Shown: positions 25,562-34,184 of the stretch, piece after piece
Numbering within the stretch: position 1 is the first letter of the stretch
How the letters are laid out: each line of letters opens with the position of its first letter
Source: Geobacteraceae bacterium GWC2_53_11
GTDB lineage: Bacteria > Desulfobacterota > Desulfuromonadia > Geobacterales > Pseudopelobacteraceae
DNA: 49,833 bases
Assembly: GCA_001802645.1 (NCBI GenBank)
Contig: MGZJ01000070.1
Span: 1 to 49,833, forward strand
Direction: 5' to 3'
Made by a program: the position numbers and the translations under genes
The notes under the pieces: generated by a model
Told to the model about the DNA's origin: nothing
What the model saw: the letters and a program-made list of their open reading frames with translations, nothing else
Database searches by the model: none

Positions 25562-27280
25562 ATGCAGCCTTTCAGAAGAAAAAATATCGGTACGATCCTG
25601 ATTGATATGGGGTGTCTGAAACCTGAACAGATGCCAATTATTATTGAGAAATTGTCCACAACCCGTCAGCGATTCGGCGAGATTGCCATTCATGAAGGAT
25701 TCGTGACGGAAGAGGATCTGGCACGGGCACTAGCGAAACAGTTCGATCTCGAATACGTGGATCTGCGCAATTTCAAGATGGATTCTGAGTTGCTCAATCA
25801 TTTGCCGCCTGACGCAATATACCGGTTTCATTTTGTGCCGTTGGAGATGCAGCCGCACGTTATCGTTGTTGCCGTTGCCGATCCTACCGATGTGGTCAAG
25901 CTCGATGAGCTGGAGCTGCTGCTTGATCGTCAGGTTCAGATCCGCATTGCTTCCGATTCTGCCATAGTCGCTGTTACAAAGGCCGGTGAAGGGACGCGCC
26001 GGGTTCTTCGTGAAGTTTCTGAAGACTTCATGCTTCAGTTGGTCAAGGAAACCGACCGGGGTGAAGAGGTATTGTCGGTTGAATCTATTTCAGATGATAC
26101 CAGCCCGATTATCAAGCTGATAAACACTACCATTCTGGATGCCCTGAGTCGCAGGGCAAGCGATATTCATATAGAAACGAGTCTTGACGGAGTTGACATC
26201 AAGTATCGTATTGATGGCGTGCTCTACAAGGCGAATGAAACCATAGATGCGCACTTCCAGGCGCCGATAATTTCACGCCTCAAGGTTATGAGCGAACTGG
26301 ATATATCCGAGCGACGCGTTCCTCAGGATGGCCGTTTCAAGATCCGCTTTGGAGAAAAATCGATCGATTTCCGCGTTTCGATCATGCCCAGTTCCTTGGG
26401 TGAAGATGCCGTTATCCGTATTCTCGACAAAGAGAGCATTGCCAGTGACCTGAAAGGGTTGACACTTGAAAACCTGGGTGTCAGCGAGCGGGAGATCAAG
26501 CGTCTGCGGAAAAAAATCCGCGAGCCGTACGGCATGGTACTGGTGACCGGTCCGACCGGTTCCGGCAAAACCACGACGCTGTATGCTGCGCTGACCGAGA
26601 TTCATACCGGAGAAGACAAGATCATCACGATTGAGGATCCGGTCGAGTACATGCTGCGCGGCGTTCTTCAAATTCCGGTCAATGAAAAGAAGGGGCTTAC
26701 CTTTGCCAAGGGATTACGTTCAATCCTGCGTCATGATCCGGATAAAATAATGGTTGGGGAAATACGTGACTCCGAGACTGCTCAAATTGCCGTTCAGTCC
26801 GCCTTGACCGGCCATCTGGTCTTCACGACTGTCCATGCCAACAATGTTTTTGATGTTATCGGGCGGTTCATCCATATGGGGATCGATCCTTATAATTTTG
26901 TATCTTGCCTTAACTGTGTATTAGCGCAACGACTGGTAAGGAAGGTCTGTCTCGCTTGCCGCCGGCCGGTGCAGTACAGCGATGAGCAGTTGATTGAGGG
27001 CGGTGTCGATCCTGAACGCTTTCGCGGTATGACATTGTATGAAGCGCACGGCTGCGACGAGTGCCATGGCACCGGTTACAAAGGCCGCGTTGCCATTGTT
27101 GAACTGCTGGAGCTGAACGATCAGATTCGCGATCTTATCATAGCCAAAGTTCCGGCAACCCAGTTAAAAAAAGCGGCCCGTGAAGCAGGCGTCATGTTTT
27201 TGCGGGATTCGGCAGAAGAGAAGATGGCAGCTGGTATAACGACACTCAAGGAGATTAACCGCGTCACGTTTGTAGAATGA
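25562..27280 (+). CDS. gspE: Type II secretion / type IV pilus assembly ATPase GspE
   Basis: 572 residues. An N-terminal T2SSE_N (MshEN-like) domain (about 10-150) has RFGEIAIHEGFVTEEDLARALAKQ (given in part: GFVTEEDLARALAKQ). The ATPase core has Walker A GPTGSGKTT (330-338), the Asp box IEDPVEY, Walker B with GEIRD (about 396-403) and a His box LVFTTVHAN. The C-terminal tetracysteine zinc motif reads CLACRRP ... CDECHGTGYKGR. This is the cytosolic motor of the secretion system. MshEN-type N-termini can bind cyclic-di-GMP in some relatives; whether this one does is not evident. ATG follows the gspF stop directly. Confidence 0.95.
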   Translation: MQPFRRKNIGTILIDMGCLKPEQMPIIIEKLSTTRQRFGEIAIHEGFVTEEDLARALAKQFDLEYVDLRNFKMDSELLNHLPPDAIYRFHFVPLEMQPHVIVVAVADPTDVVKLDELELLLDRQVQIRIASDSAIVAVTKAGEGTRRVLREVSEDFMLQLVKETDRGEEVLSVESISDDTSPIIKLINTTILDALSRRASDIHIETSLDGVDIKYRIDGVLYKANETIDAHFQAPIISRLKVMSELDISERRVPQDGRFKIRFGEKSIDFRVSIMPSSLGEDAVIRILDKESIASDLKGLTLENLGVSEREIKRLRKKIREPYGMVLVTGPTGSGKTTTLYAALTEIHTGEDKIITIEDPVEYMLRGVLQIPVNEKKGLTFAKGLRSILRHDPDKIMVGEIRDSETAQIAVQSALTGHLVFTTVHANNVFDVIGRFIHMGIDPYNFVSCLNCVLAQRLVRKVCLACRRPVQYSDEQLIEGGVDPERFRGMTLYEAHGCDECHGTGYKGRVAIVELLELNDQIRDLIIAKVPATQLKKAAREAGVMFLRDSAEEKMAAGITTLKEINRVTFVE

Positions 27281-27297
27281 CCGGAACAGGATACGCC

Positions 27298-28224
27298 ATG
27301 TTGTTTGCTACCAATCCAATCGGAGTTGAAATCAGTCCTCATGGCGTGACCTGCGCCTTGACGGGAGGCCGTTCCACCGCACCGCGTGTCGAGCGTGTCT
27401 CCCATGCTGTGTTTGCTCCAAATACTCTGCACGTTTCTTTGCGCGAACAGAATATTCTCGATCCAGACGCGTTTGTCGCAGGTCTGAAATCCGCGTATAA
27501 TCTTCTGCTGTGCCGATCAGACCGGGTTGCGGTATCTCTGCCTGACGCGGTTAGCAGGATTATGCTGCTGGATCTTGAAGGACGTTTTAAGAGTCGCGCG
27601 GAAGCAATTGACCTGATCCGCTGGAAGCTGAAGAAAAGTATACCGCTTGATTCTGCTGACACTCATCTTGATTATCAGCAGCTGGCTGTCCGTGAAAATG
27701 GTGATCTTGCGCTCCTGGTCGCGCTGGTTTCTCGTTCGGTAATTTCCCAGTACGAAGACCTGATTACGAAAGCCGGGCTTTCTCCCGCACGCATTGATTG
27801 CAATTCCTTCAATATATGCCGCTTGTTTGATCGTCGTCTGGCGCTTCAGGAACGCTGTATTCTGATTTCATATTACGGCAGCACCCTGTCGATAGTGGCA
27901 TTTGCTCAGGGGATTCCTGAGTTCATTCGCAGTAAGGATCTGACCGGAACGTTGGCGACTGACAGCCGTGTTTACATGGAAATTAACAGCTCACTGCTTG
28001 TGTATAAGGAACGTTTTCCCGATCATGCGGTGGAAACGGTCTTTTGCGTCGTGTCGCCGGATGCAGCGGCAGGTTTTCAAGACATGGTTGCCGAGTCCAC
28101 AGGAATAACCCCTGTTCTCCTTGAAACAAAAGGTGCAATTCTTCCGGGCAATGCCGCGCCGGGAGACCAGGCACGGCTATTCCCCTGCACAGCTGCTATT
28201 GGCGCTGCTTTGAGGAGTTTCTGA
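27298..28224 (+). CDS. PilM-like actin-fold protein (GspL cytoplasmic part equivalent)
   Basis: 308 residues from the ATG with AGGA six bases upstream; an alternative ATG at 27277 overlaps the gspE stop (ATGA) and adds seven residues. The N-terminus, MLFATNPIGVEISPHGV, and later VAVSLPDAVSRIMLLDLEGRF and RWKLKKSIPLDSADTHLDYQ (given in part: KKSIPLDSADTHLDYQ) follow the PilM/GspL actin-like fold, which forms a cytosolic ring bound to GspE/PilB and to PilN. There is no membrane segment, so the GspL function is split between this protein and the next, as in type IV pili. The pilN-like ATG overlaps its stop (TGATG). Confidence 0.8.
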   Translation: MLFATNPIGVEISPHGVTCALTGGRSTAPRVERVSHAVFAPNTLHVSLREQNILDPDAFVAGLKSAYNLLLCRSDRVAVSLPDAVSRIMLLDLEGRFKSRAEAIDLIRWKLKKSIPLDSADTHLDYQQLAVRENGDLALLVALVSRSVISQYEDLITKAGLSPARIDCNSFNICRLFDRRLALQERCILISYYGSTLSIVAFAQGIPEFIRSKDLTGTLATDSRVYMEINSSLLVYKERFPDHAVETVFCVVSPDAAAGFQDMVAESTGITPVLLETKGAILPGNAAPGDQARLFPCTAAIGAALRSF

Positions 28225-28763
28225 TGCGTTACAGTATTAACTTTGCAACGCGCACCTATCTTGATCACCGTATGCTGAACAGGCTTGGGTATTGTGCTAT
28301 TGCCGTTCTTCTTGTTATTGCCGGATGGAATGTCATTCGGGTTTCTTCGAATATGGGTGAGCAGAGCCGTCTGAGTGCAGAAATTGCCGCTCACCAAAGC
28401 AAGGTTGGAATGAAAGCCGGTGGGGTTGGCGAAACTGAAATCAATCGTCAAAAAGCCCGCATCCGTTTTTATAATGAAATAATTGACCGTAAAAGCACAA
28501 ATTGGCTCAATCTGCTCGATGTCCTGGAAAGTGCCACTCCGGCCGGGATATCGCTATCATCGTTGACTCCGGCCAAGGATCTCAACGAATGGAAGCTGGA
28601 AGGGAATGCCCGATCTTTCAAAGCGGTCCAGCAGTATCTTGAAAAGCTCGAAGCATCGAAAAATATTTCTGATATTCTGTTGCTTTCGCATAGAACTTTG
28701 ACTGCAAATGATAAATCTTCCGGGGTGCAGTTTGTGATCTCTTGCAAGGTGTTGTACCAATGA
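28224..28763 (+). CDS. PilN-like inner-membrane assembly protein
   Basis: 179 residues. A short cytosolic N-terminus (MRYSINFATRTYLDHRML, matching the PilN INFA-type start that binds PilM) precedes one membrane helix (about 24-42), a coiled-coil stretch (about 48-90, IAAHQSKVGM...INRQKARIRFYNEII) and a periplasmic ferredoxin-like fold. Together with the PilM-like protein it would do the work of GspL. It overlaps the genes on both sides (TGATG at its start, ATGA at its end), so translation is coupled through the set. Confidence 0.82.
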   Translation: MRYSINFATRTYLDHRMLNRLGYCAIAVLLVIAGWNVIRVSSNMGEQSRLSAEIAAHQSKVGMKAGGVGETEINRQKARIRFYNEIIDRKSTNWLNLLDVLESATPAGISLSSLTPAKDLNEWKLEGNARSFKAVQQYLEKLEASKNISDILLLSHRTLTANDKSSGVQFVISCKVLYQ

Positions 28764-29305
28764 AACAGTATGTTTATGAACTTATTCGTCAGAAATGGCG
28801 CTTGTTGGCCATAATCCTGTTTCTCTTGCTGATTAATGTCGCTCTTGTTAGTACGGTCTCGCTGTATCAGCTTCCCTTACTTGCTGAACTGCAAACAAAG
28901 TGGAGTGACTTGCGTCGCCAGAACAGCCGGGGAGGGCTTACAGATACAGCAAGCCTCTATCAGCAGGGAACGGTTGATCTGGAAAATCTGAATAAAAGGA
29001 TCCCGGAGAAGCGAGAGTTCGCGCGCGTATTAAGTGAGCTGATTGAGTCTGCTGCCGGCAGCGCCGTCGAAGTCGGCACGATTACGTACAAACCGACGCA
29101 ACTCAAGGAAGAACCGCTCCTTTCCTATCAATTGACGCTTTCCGCCAGCGGCAGCTATGCCGCCGTGAAAAGTTTTCTGTCCGATCTTCAACAAAACAGG
29201 GAATTACTTGTGGTTGACTCGGTTGTATTTTCAAATCGTGATCTTTATGTTGAAAATGTTGTCATGGATTTGAAAATTACTATTTATCTCCGGGGGGGAG
29301 CATGA
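28760..29305 (+). CDS. PilO-like (GspM-like) inner-membrane assembly protein
   Basis: 181 residues from the ATG that overlaps the previous stop; an in-frame TTG at 28742 is less likely. One membrane helix (about 15-37, LLAIILFLLLINVALVS) is followed by a coiled coil and a periplasmic domain with the PilO-like pattern KRIPEKREFARVLSELIESA ... LTLSASGSYAAVKSFLSDLQ (given in part: GSYAAVKSFLSDLQ). PilO and GspM pair with PilN/GspL in the periplasmic linker of these machines. The next gene overlaps it by four bases (ATGA). Confidence 0.8.
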   Translation: MKQYVYELIRQKWRLLAIILFLLLINVALVSTVSLYQLPLLAELQTKWSDLRRQNSRGGLTDTASLYQQGTVDLENLNKRIPEKREFARVLSELIESAAGSAVEVGTITYKPTQLKEEPLLSYQLTLSASGSYAAVKSFLSDLQQNRELLVVDSVVFSNRDLYVENVVMDLKITIYLRGGA

Positions 29306-29898
29306 ATCGTCAACGCCTGATTCTGTTTGTCCTGGTGATTGTTTTTGCCGTTGCCGTGATCTGGAGCTACAGTGCAATGCCGCGCCTCAAAACCGCCGGT
29401 CCGGCGTCGGCCAAACCGGTTCAGTCGGCTAGACCTGCGTCAGTGCCAACTAAAACCCCGGTGCGAACTGCGGATGATGGCAGCAGGCTCAAAATCGATC
29501 TGCTGGACAAGGATGCCTCCGGGTTTTCAGGTTACCGGCGCAATATTTTCAAGCCGGCTTTTGTTGATGAAACGAAAATAACCAAACAGACAGCCGTAGC
29601 GATCAAACCGCCTCCGCCCAAACCGGTTGCTGCTCCTGTCGAGCAGGTACTTATTCAACCTGAAGCGGCTCCCTTAGCGCGCTTTACGTTTCTTGGTTTT
29701 TTAAAAAAGGGAGCGGTGAAAACCATTTTTCTTGCAAAAGAAAAAGATATTCTATTGGTGAAAAAGGGTGACAAACTGGCGGGACGATATGAGGCGACTG
29801 ATATTTCAGACCAGGCTTTAACGCTCACCGTTACCGATACCGGCGATGAAATTGTCATTCCGTTGATTGAAAATCGACCGCTTGCATCAGGCAAATAA
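29302..29898 (+). CDS. GspC/PilP-like periplasmic connector
   Basis: 198 residues. One N-terminal membrane helix (about 5-24) is followed by a Pro/Ala/Lys-rich periplasmic linker with YRRNIFKPAF, a second Pro-rich stretch (IKPPPPKPVAAPVEQ) and a C-terminal HR-like beta domain (about 130-190: FTFLGFLKKGAVKTIFLAKE and VKKGDKLAGRYEATDISDQ). This is the layout of GspC and PilP, which link the inner-membrane platform to the N0 domain of the secretin. No PDZ domain is present. It immediately precedes the secretin gene, as expected. Confidence 0.78.
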   Translation: MNRQRLILFVLVIVFAVAVIWSYSAMPRLKTAGPASAKPVQSARPASVPTKTPVRTADDGSRLKIDLLDKDASGFSGYRRNIFKPAFVDETKITKQTAVAIKPPPPKPVAAPVEQVLIQPEAAPLARFTFLGFLKKGAVKTIFLAKEKDILLVKKGDKLAGRYEATDISDQALTLTVTDTGDEIVIPLIENRPLASGK

Positions 29899-29929
29899 TT
29901 ATCTTTTATTCCAAGGAGACGCTTCTAAA

Positions 29930-32422
29930 ATGCGCTACCTGAATCTTTGTTCTCATATGTTGCTCTTACTTGCTCTTATTATTCTCTCCGGATGTGCCTC
30001 TACGGCTTCCCGCACCTTCAAGACTGCTGAAAAGCTGGAACGGGAAGGAAAATATGAAGAGGCAATGTACAGTTATGCGGAATCATTTAAAAGTGATCCT
30101 ACGGTCAATGAACCACGGATTCGTTTTTTAAATACCCGTCAAAAGGCTGCCGATCAACGATACGATCAAGGAATGGCTCTGGTTGGAAAAGGGAACCATG
30201 CGGCTGCACTGCAAGAGTTTCATGTCGCACAGGGCATTGATCCAACGCAGGATCGCTTTAAACAGCAGATTGAGATTTCTACCCGTTATAAGGATGCCCA
30301 ACAGGCTTTTCAGGAAGGGCAGAATTTTGAGAAGGGCAACAAACTGAAGGATGCTCATCGCCAATTTATAAAGGCTGCTGAGCTGTTTCCGAAAAACAGT
30401 GAATATCAGGCGGCGCTTGACAGGATAATTCAGTTACGCAAAAGCAAACTTGACGGGTATGAGCTCCGGATGAAATCCGTCAAGCCGATCACGCTCAAAT
30501 TCAAGGATGCAAAGTTGAAGGATGTCTTCAATATTCTTGCACAACTTTCTGGAATTAACTTTGTCTTTGATGAGGGCATTAAAGACACCCCGATTTCCAT
30601 ACTGATTGAAAACGCCTCTTTTCAGCAGGCGCTTGACCTGCTGACCAACATGAATAAAATCAGTGCGAAAAATCTCAATGAGTCTACCGTGCTGCTGTTT
30701 CTGAATACGCCGGAAAAGAGCAAGCAGTATGACGACATGGTTCTGCGTACCTTTCATCTGAATTACATGGATGCAAAGAAGGCGATCAACCTGATTCGTA
30801 CCCTGGTGCAAGTTCGCAAGGCCTATGTGAACGAGGATTCAAACTCAATAGTTGTACGTGATACTGAAGACGTCGTGGCGGTAGTGGAAAAGATTCTTGA
30901 TGCCAATGATCTGCCTGAAGCAGAGGTTGTGCTTGATGTTGAAGTGATGGAAATCAGTGATAAAAACGCTGAAAATATCGGACTGTTGTTGAGCAATTAC
31001 AATGTGCAGCTCGGAGGATTCACCAACAGCGGCAAGCCGTTGGCATCGTCTCTGTCAGCGGCGACAACGACGTCAACTTCCTCCGGTACCACGACAACTA
31101 CCGCTGCAACGGTTGATAATCTTGCCCGTGTCTTCAGTGCAAAAGGTTTCGGCGGGTACGTTACCGTTCCGACCGCAACGTTCAACCTGGCAAAATCACT
31201 TGCCAAGGGAGAAGTTCTTTCAAATCCGAAAATCCGTGTCAAGAATAAGGAAAAATCCAAATTCAATGTCGGTACCAGGGTCCCGATTACGACGACAACA
31301 CTGAATGGTACGGTGTCTCAGGTTAACGTGCAGTATGTGGACGTCGGTGTTAAAGTCAATGCCGAGCCGACCATCCAGCTTAACAATGAAATATCCATCA
31401 AGCTCAATCTTGAGGTCAGCTCGATTTTGACCAAGGAAAAAGTAGGCGGTGACGGGTTGACAACAGTTGTTACGATAGGAACACGAAATATCGAAACTGT
31501 TCTCAGTCTGAAAGATAATGAAACCAGCGTTATTGGTGGACTTATACAACGGTCTGAAAGCACCGACAAGACCAAGCTGTATCTCCTGAGCGATATTCCG
31601 CTGATAGGACCACTCTTCACCAACACCAATTCATCGAAAGATAAGACCGAACTGATGTTGGCAATTACGCCTCGACTGATCCGGGGAATTTCTGTGCCCT
31701 TGCCCGGCCTGGCTTCATTTGGATCAGGTAAGGAAGACCATCCGTCATTGGTCAGGCCTCTGTCTTCGTTCGACCAGGAAGCGGTCTTTGAGGTGGACAC
31801 TCAGCCGAAAGCGGTTGAGAAGAAAGTTGCCGTTCCTCAGGTCCCGGCCAAAAAAATTGAGGCTCCGGTCTCCGGAATTGTTGCACCTGCCGCTCAGACC
31901 GCTTTAGCAGCGCCGCCGGCTCAGCCTGTCCAAAAGAAACCTGAAACAGTCGCTGTCAAGCCTGCTTCCGTTCCTTCTTCTCCACTCATTCCGGTGCCCG
32001 CCCAGGTTCAGCGCAGTCTTTTACAGATTGCGGCTCCTTCGTCTGTTGCCGTTGGTCAGCAGTTCAGCATTGACATAAAGATAAGTGATGTAAATGATCT
32101 TGCCAATGCTCCGTTCGTGCTTACCTATGATCCTGTTTTTGTCGATTTTGTGTCGATCAGTGAAGGCGCCTTTTTGAAAAAAGATGGTAAGGCAACCACG
32201 TTCAGCAGTAAGGCCGATTCCGCAACCGGTACGGTAAGTGTCAGCTTTGCCCGTGCAGCAGGCAACGGTGGTGTGTCGGGTGGCGGTTCGCTTGCGACTG
32301 CGGCATTCAGGGCAAAAAACCAGGGTCCGGCAAGTTTTGCCTTCCGGAACGCCGCATTTACGTCATCATACGGTTTATCCCTGAACATTCTCCCCTTTAG
32401 TACGGCGGTGGATATACGGTGA
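29930..32422 (+). CDS. gspD: Secretin GspD with N-terminal lipoprotein signal, TPR-like repeats and C-terminal cohesin-like domain
   Basis: 830 residues from the ATG with AAGGAGA upstream. The lipobox ILSGC puts the lipidated cysteine at residue 22. TPR-like helices fill about 30-180 (KYEEAMYSYAESFKSDP, NHAAALQEFHVAQGIDP). An N0/STN-like domain (about 185-260, ITLKFKDAKLKDVFNILAQL) and N1-type domains precede the secretin pore (about 445-585, with VGTRVPITTTT and LMLAITPRLIRG). A Pro/Ala/Lys linker (about 600-690) leads to a cohesin-like beta domain (about 693-830: SVAVGQQFSIDIKISDVNDL, FVLTYDPVFVDFVSISEGAF, SLATAAFRAKNQG). Classical GspD ends after the pore, so the TPR start and cohesin-like end mark an atypical system. 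The next gene overlaps by four bases (GTGA). Confidence 0.92.
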   Translation: MRYLNLCSHMLLLLALIILSGCASTASRTFKTAEKLEREGKYEEAMYSYAESFKSDPTVNEPRIRFLNTRQKAADQRYDQGMALVGKGNHAAALQEFHVAQGIDPTQDRFKQQIEISTRYKDAQQAFQEGQNFEKGNKLKDAHRQFIKAAELFPKNSEYQAALDRIIQLRKSKLDGYELRMKSVKPITLKFKDAKLKDVFNILAQLSGINFVFDEGIKDTPISILIENASFQQALDLLTNMNKISAKNLNESTVLLFLNTPEKSKQYDDMVLRTFHLNYMDAKKAINLIRTLVQVRKAYVNEDSNSIVVRDTEDVVAVVEKILDANDLPEAEVVLDVEVMEISDKNAENIGLLLSNYNVQLGGFTNSGKPLASSLSAATTTSTSSGTTTTTAATVDNLARVFSAKGFGGYVTVPTATFNLAKSLAKGEVLSNPKIRVKNKEKSKFNVGTRVPITTTTLNGTVSQVNVQYVDVGVKVNAEPTIQLNNEISIKLNLEVSSILTKEKVGGDGLTTVVTIGTRNIETVLSLKDNETSVIGGLIQRSESTDKTKLYLLSDIPLIGPLFTNTNSSKDKTELMLAITPRLIRGISVPLPGLASFGSGKEDHPSLVRPLSSFDQEAVFEVDTQPKAVEKKVAVPQVPAKKIEAPVSGIVAPAAQTALAAPPAQPVQKKPETVAVKPASVPSSPLIPVPAQVQRSLLQIAAPSSVAVGQQFSIDIKISDVNDLANAPFVLTYDPVFVDFVSISEGAFLKKDGKATTFSSKADSATGTVSVSFARAAGNGGVSGGGSLATAAFRAKNQGPASFAFRNAAFTSSYGLSLNILPFSTAVDIR

Positions 32423-33162
32423 TTAAATCTGTTACGAATCAAAATGGCTTTACCTACATTTTGGCTCTGACGGTTGTGGTGATCATGGGGATCATGCTTG
32501 GGATGGTAGGGCAGTCATGGAAAACACTCAAGCAGCGTGAACAGGAGAAAGAGCTGCTTTTCAGAGGAAGCCAGATCAAGGAGGCGATTGAAAACTGGAA
32601 TAATCCTAAGTATACCGTTCCTGGTGTGCAGCCGCGCCCCCGTCATCCTCTCATGGATTTGAAGGATCTGTTGCAGGACCCATATTCTCTCTCCAAGATG
32701 CGCTTTTTGCCTCACCACTATGCAACTGAGCTGGATGATACAAACCCCAGATGCGCACCTGATTGCGCCAAGCTCAAAATATATCAGGATCCCATGACCG
32801 GCAAGGAATGGACCATTATCAGGGGCAGTATCAATAAACAAAACGGGAGTGTCGTTCCTGCTCCACCGGGGTCACAGGGTGGCGGCATTATCGGTATTGC
32901 CAGTAAAAGTGATGAAAAACCGTTTAAAACCGACTTCAAAGGTACTGCCCTGGAAAATATGGGCACACTTGCTATTGCAACTGCGTCCGCTGTAACAGGG
33001 AATTTTCAGCAGACGCCTGTCACCGGTCTTACGCCGAAAGATACGGCGACAGAGCCGCCGGGGGTGGGGGGGGAGATGACCAAATACAGCCAGTGGCAAT
33101 TCATCGCTGACCCCAAAAATGATCATACAAAAATTTACAATGCGTACCATGAAGGTTGGTAA
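32419..33162 (+). CDS. Atypical pseudopilin-like type II secretion protein
   Basis: 247 residues from a GTG overlapping the gspD stop. A prepilin-like N-terminus, NQNGFTYILALTVVVIMG, has the Gly-Phe cleavage point and hydrophobic helix, but mature position 5 is Leu where most pseudopilins have Glu. Only GspK-type tip pseudopilins normally lack that Glu. The helix continues into KTLKQREQEKELLFRGSQIK, then a Pro-rich region and the pair CAPDC, and the protein ends HEGW. It does not look like GspK over its length. It is probably a minor tip component or accessory of this T2SS. Confidence 0.7.
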   Translation: MIKSVTNQNGFTYILALTVVVIMGIMLGMVGQSWKTLKQREQEKELLFRGSQIKEAIENWNNPKYTVPGVQPRPRHPLMDLKDLLQDPYSLSKMRFLPHHYATELDDTNPRCAPDCAKLKIYQDPMTGKEWTIIRGSINKQNGSVVPAPPGSQGGGIIGIASKSDEKPFKTDFKGTALENMGTLAIATASAVTGNFQQTPVTGLTPKDTATEPPGVGGEMTKYSQWQFIADPKNDHTKIYNAYHEGW

Positions 33163-33189
33163 TAACGTGCCGCAACTGTGGCTGTAACG

Positions 33190-33699
33190 ATGAGTCGTTC
33201 GAGTGAAGGGATTGTTTTGGAATTGTTAAGGACGCGCAAAGGAATTTCCCTCATTGAATTGATTGTGACCATCACAATTCTCGGGATTCTTGCTGCCGGT
33301 GTAATGCCGTTAATTCGTAATACTGCGGCCAGATCAAAAGAGATAGAATTGCGGAGAAATCTTCGTATTATCCGCATTGCGCTTGACGATTACCGGAAAA
33401 CGTTTGACAAGATACCGGATGGGCCTTTGAAAACGGGAAGCGGCTATCCTGAAAAACTCCAGGAACTGGTAGATGGGCATGATTTCGGGGATGTAAAAGC
33501 CGGCAAGGTCAAGTTTCTGCGCAGGCCGGTTTTCAATCCCCTTGATTCAAAGAGTCCCACCGACGAAAACTGGGGGTGGGGAATTCGTTGCTATAAGGAT
33601 GAGCCGGATTCGACAACCTGGTGCGGCGATGATGTGTATGATATCTACGCTCCGCAAGACGGGACCGCACTTGACGGTACTAAGTACAATGAATGGTAA
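33190..33699 (+). CDS. GspG-like pseudopilin
   Basis: About 169 residues; the start may instead be the GTG at 33178. The prepilin peptidase site is RKG|ISLIELIVTITILGILAAG, with Glu at position 5 and Ile instead of Phe/Met at position 1. The globular part carries DDYRKTFDKIPDG and ends VYDIYAPQDGTALDGTKYNEW. That resembles the calcium-binding C-terminal loop of major pseudopilins (Asp-rich turn, final Trp). The Leader is long (about 20 residues). A second GspG-like gene begins at the very end of this one. Confidence 0.82.
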   Translation: MSRSSEGIVLELLRTRKGISLIELIVTITILGILAAGVMPLIRNTAARSKEIELRRNLRIIRIALDDYRKTFDKIPDGPLKTGSGYPEKLQELVDGHDFGDVKAGKVKFLRRPVFNPLDSKSPTDENWGWGIRCYKDEPDSTTWCGDDVYDIYAPQDGTALDGTKYNEW

Positions 33700-33703
33700 C
33701 TAC

Positions 33704-34180
33704 ATGAACTCTTTTAATAAACTACATTGGTTCGGCCGTTCTTCTGCAAAGCTTAAGCGTAACAGGAATTGTCTCGGATTTACCTTGATCGAGCTGTTGA
33801 TAGTTGTTTCGATTATCGGTATTCTGGCGGCAATTGCCGTGCCCAATTACCAGTGGGGCATCATCAAGGCAAAAGAAGCGGTATTACGGGAAGCCCTGTA
33901 TAATTTCAGAAATATTATCGACCAGTTCCATGCCGATCAAGGCAAATATCCGGAATCAATACCCGAGCTGGTTGAGAAAAAGTATATGCGCGATCTTCCC
34001 AAAGATCCCTTTACCGGAAGCAATTCAACGTGGGTAGCCGTTGAACCTCCGCCGGACAGTTCTCCTTCCGGTTCAGGTGGAAGTTCGGGCGCATCGACTG
34101 CTGTCGGCAAGGTCTACGATGTCATAAGCGGTTCAGATAAACAAAGTCCAACAGATGGCACAAATTACAGAGATTGGTAA
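33704..34180 (+). CDS. Major pseudopilin GspG-like (candidate OxpG counterpart)
   Basis: 158 residues from the ATG at 33704 (an ATG at 33689 overlapping the previous gene is also possible). It has a long positively charged leader, then LG|FTLIELLIVVSIIGILAAI with Glu5, the classic class III pilin signal. The globular domain has ADQGKYPESIPELVEKKYMRDLPKDPF (given in part: LVEKKYMRDLPKDPF), the GspG/PilA-like linker, and a Gly/Ser-rich insert. It ends VYDVISGSDKQSPTDGTNYRDW, a calcium-loop-like tail. In Geobacter sulfurreducens the pseudopilin OxpG belongs to an atypical T2SS needed for secretion of OmpB and Fe(III) oxide reduction. This gene may be its counterpart, to be tested by alignment. 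ftsE starts 4 bases after the stop. Confidence 0.85.
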   Translation: MNSFNKLHWFGRSSAKLKRNRNCLGFTLIELLIVVSIIGILAAIAVPNYQWGIIKAKEAVLREALYNFRNIIDQFHADQGKYPESIPELVEKKYMRDLPKDPFTGSNSTWVAVEPPPDSSPSGSGGSSGASTAVGKVYDVISGSDKQSPTDGTNYRDW

Positions 34181-34184
34181 CATC

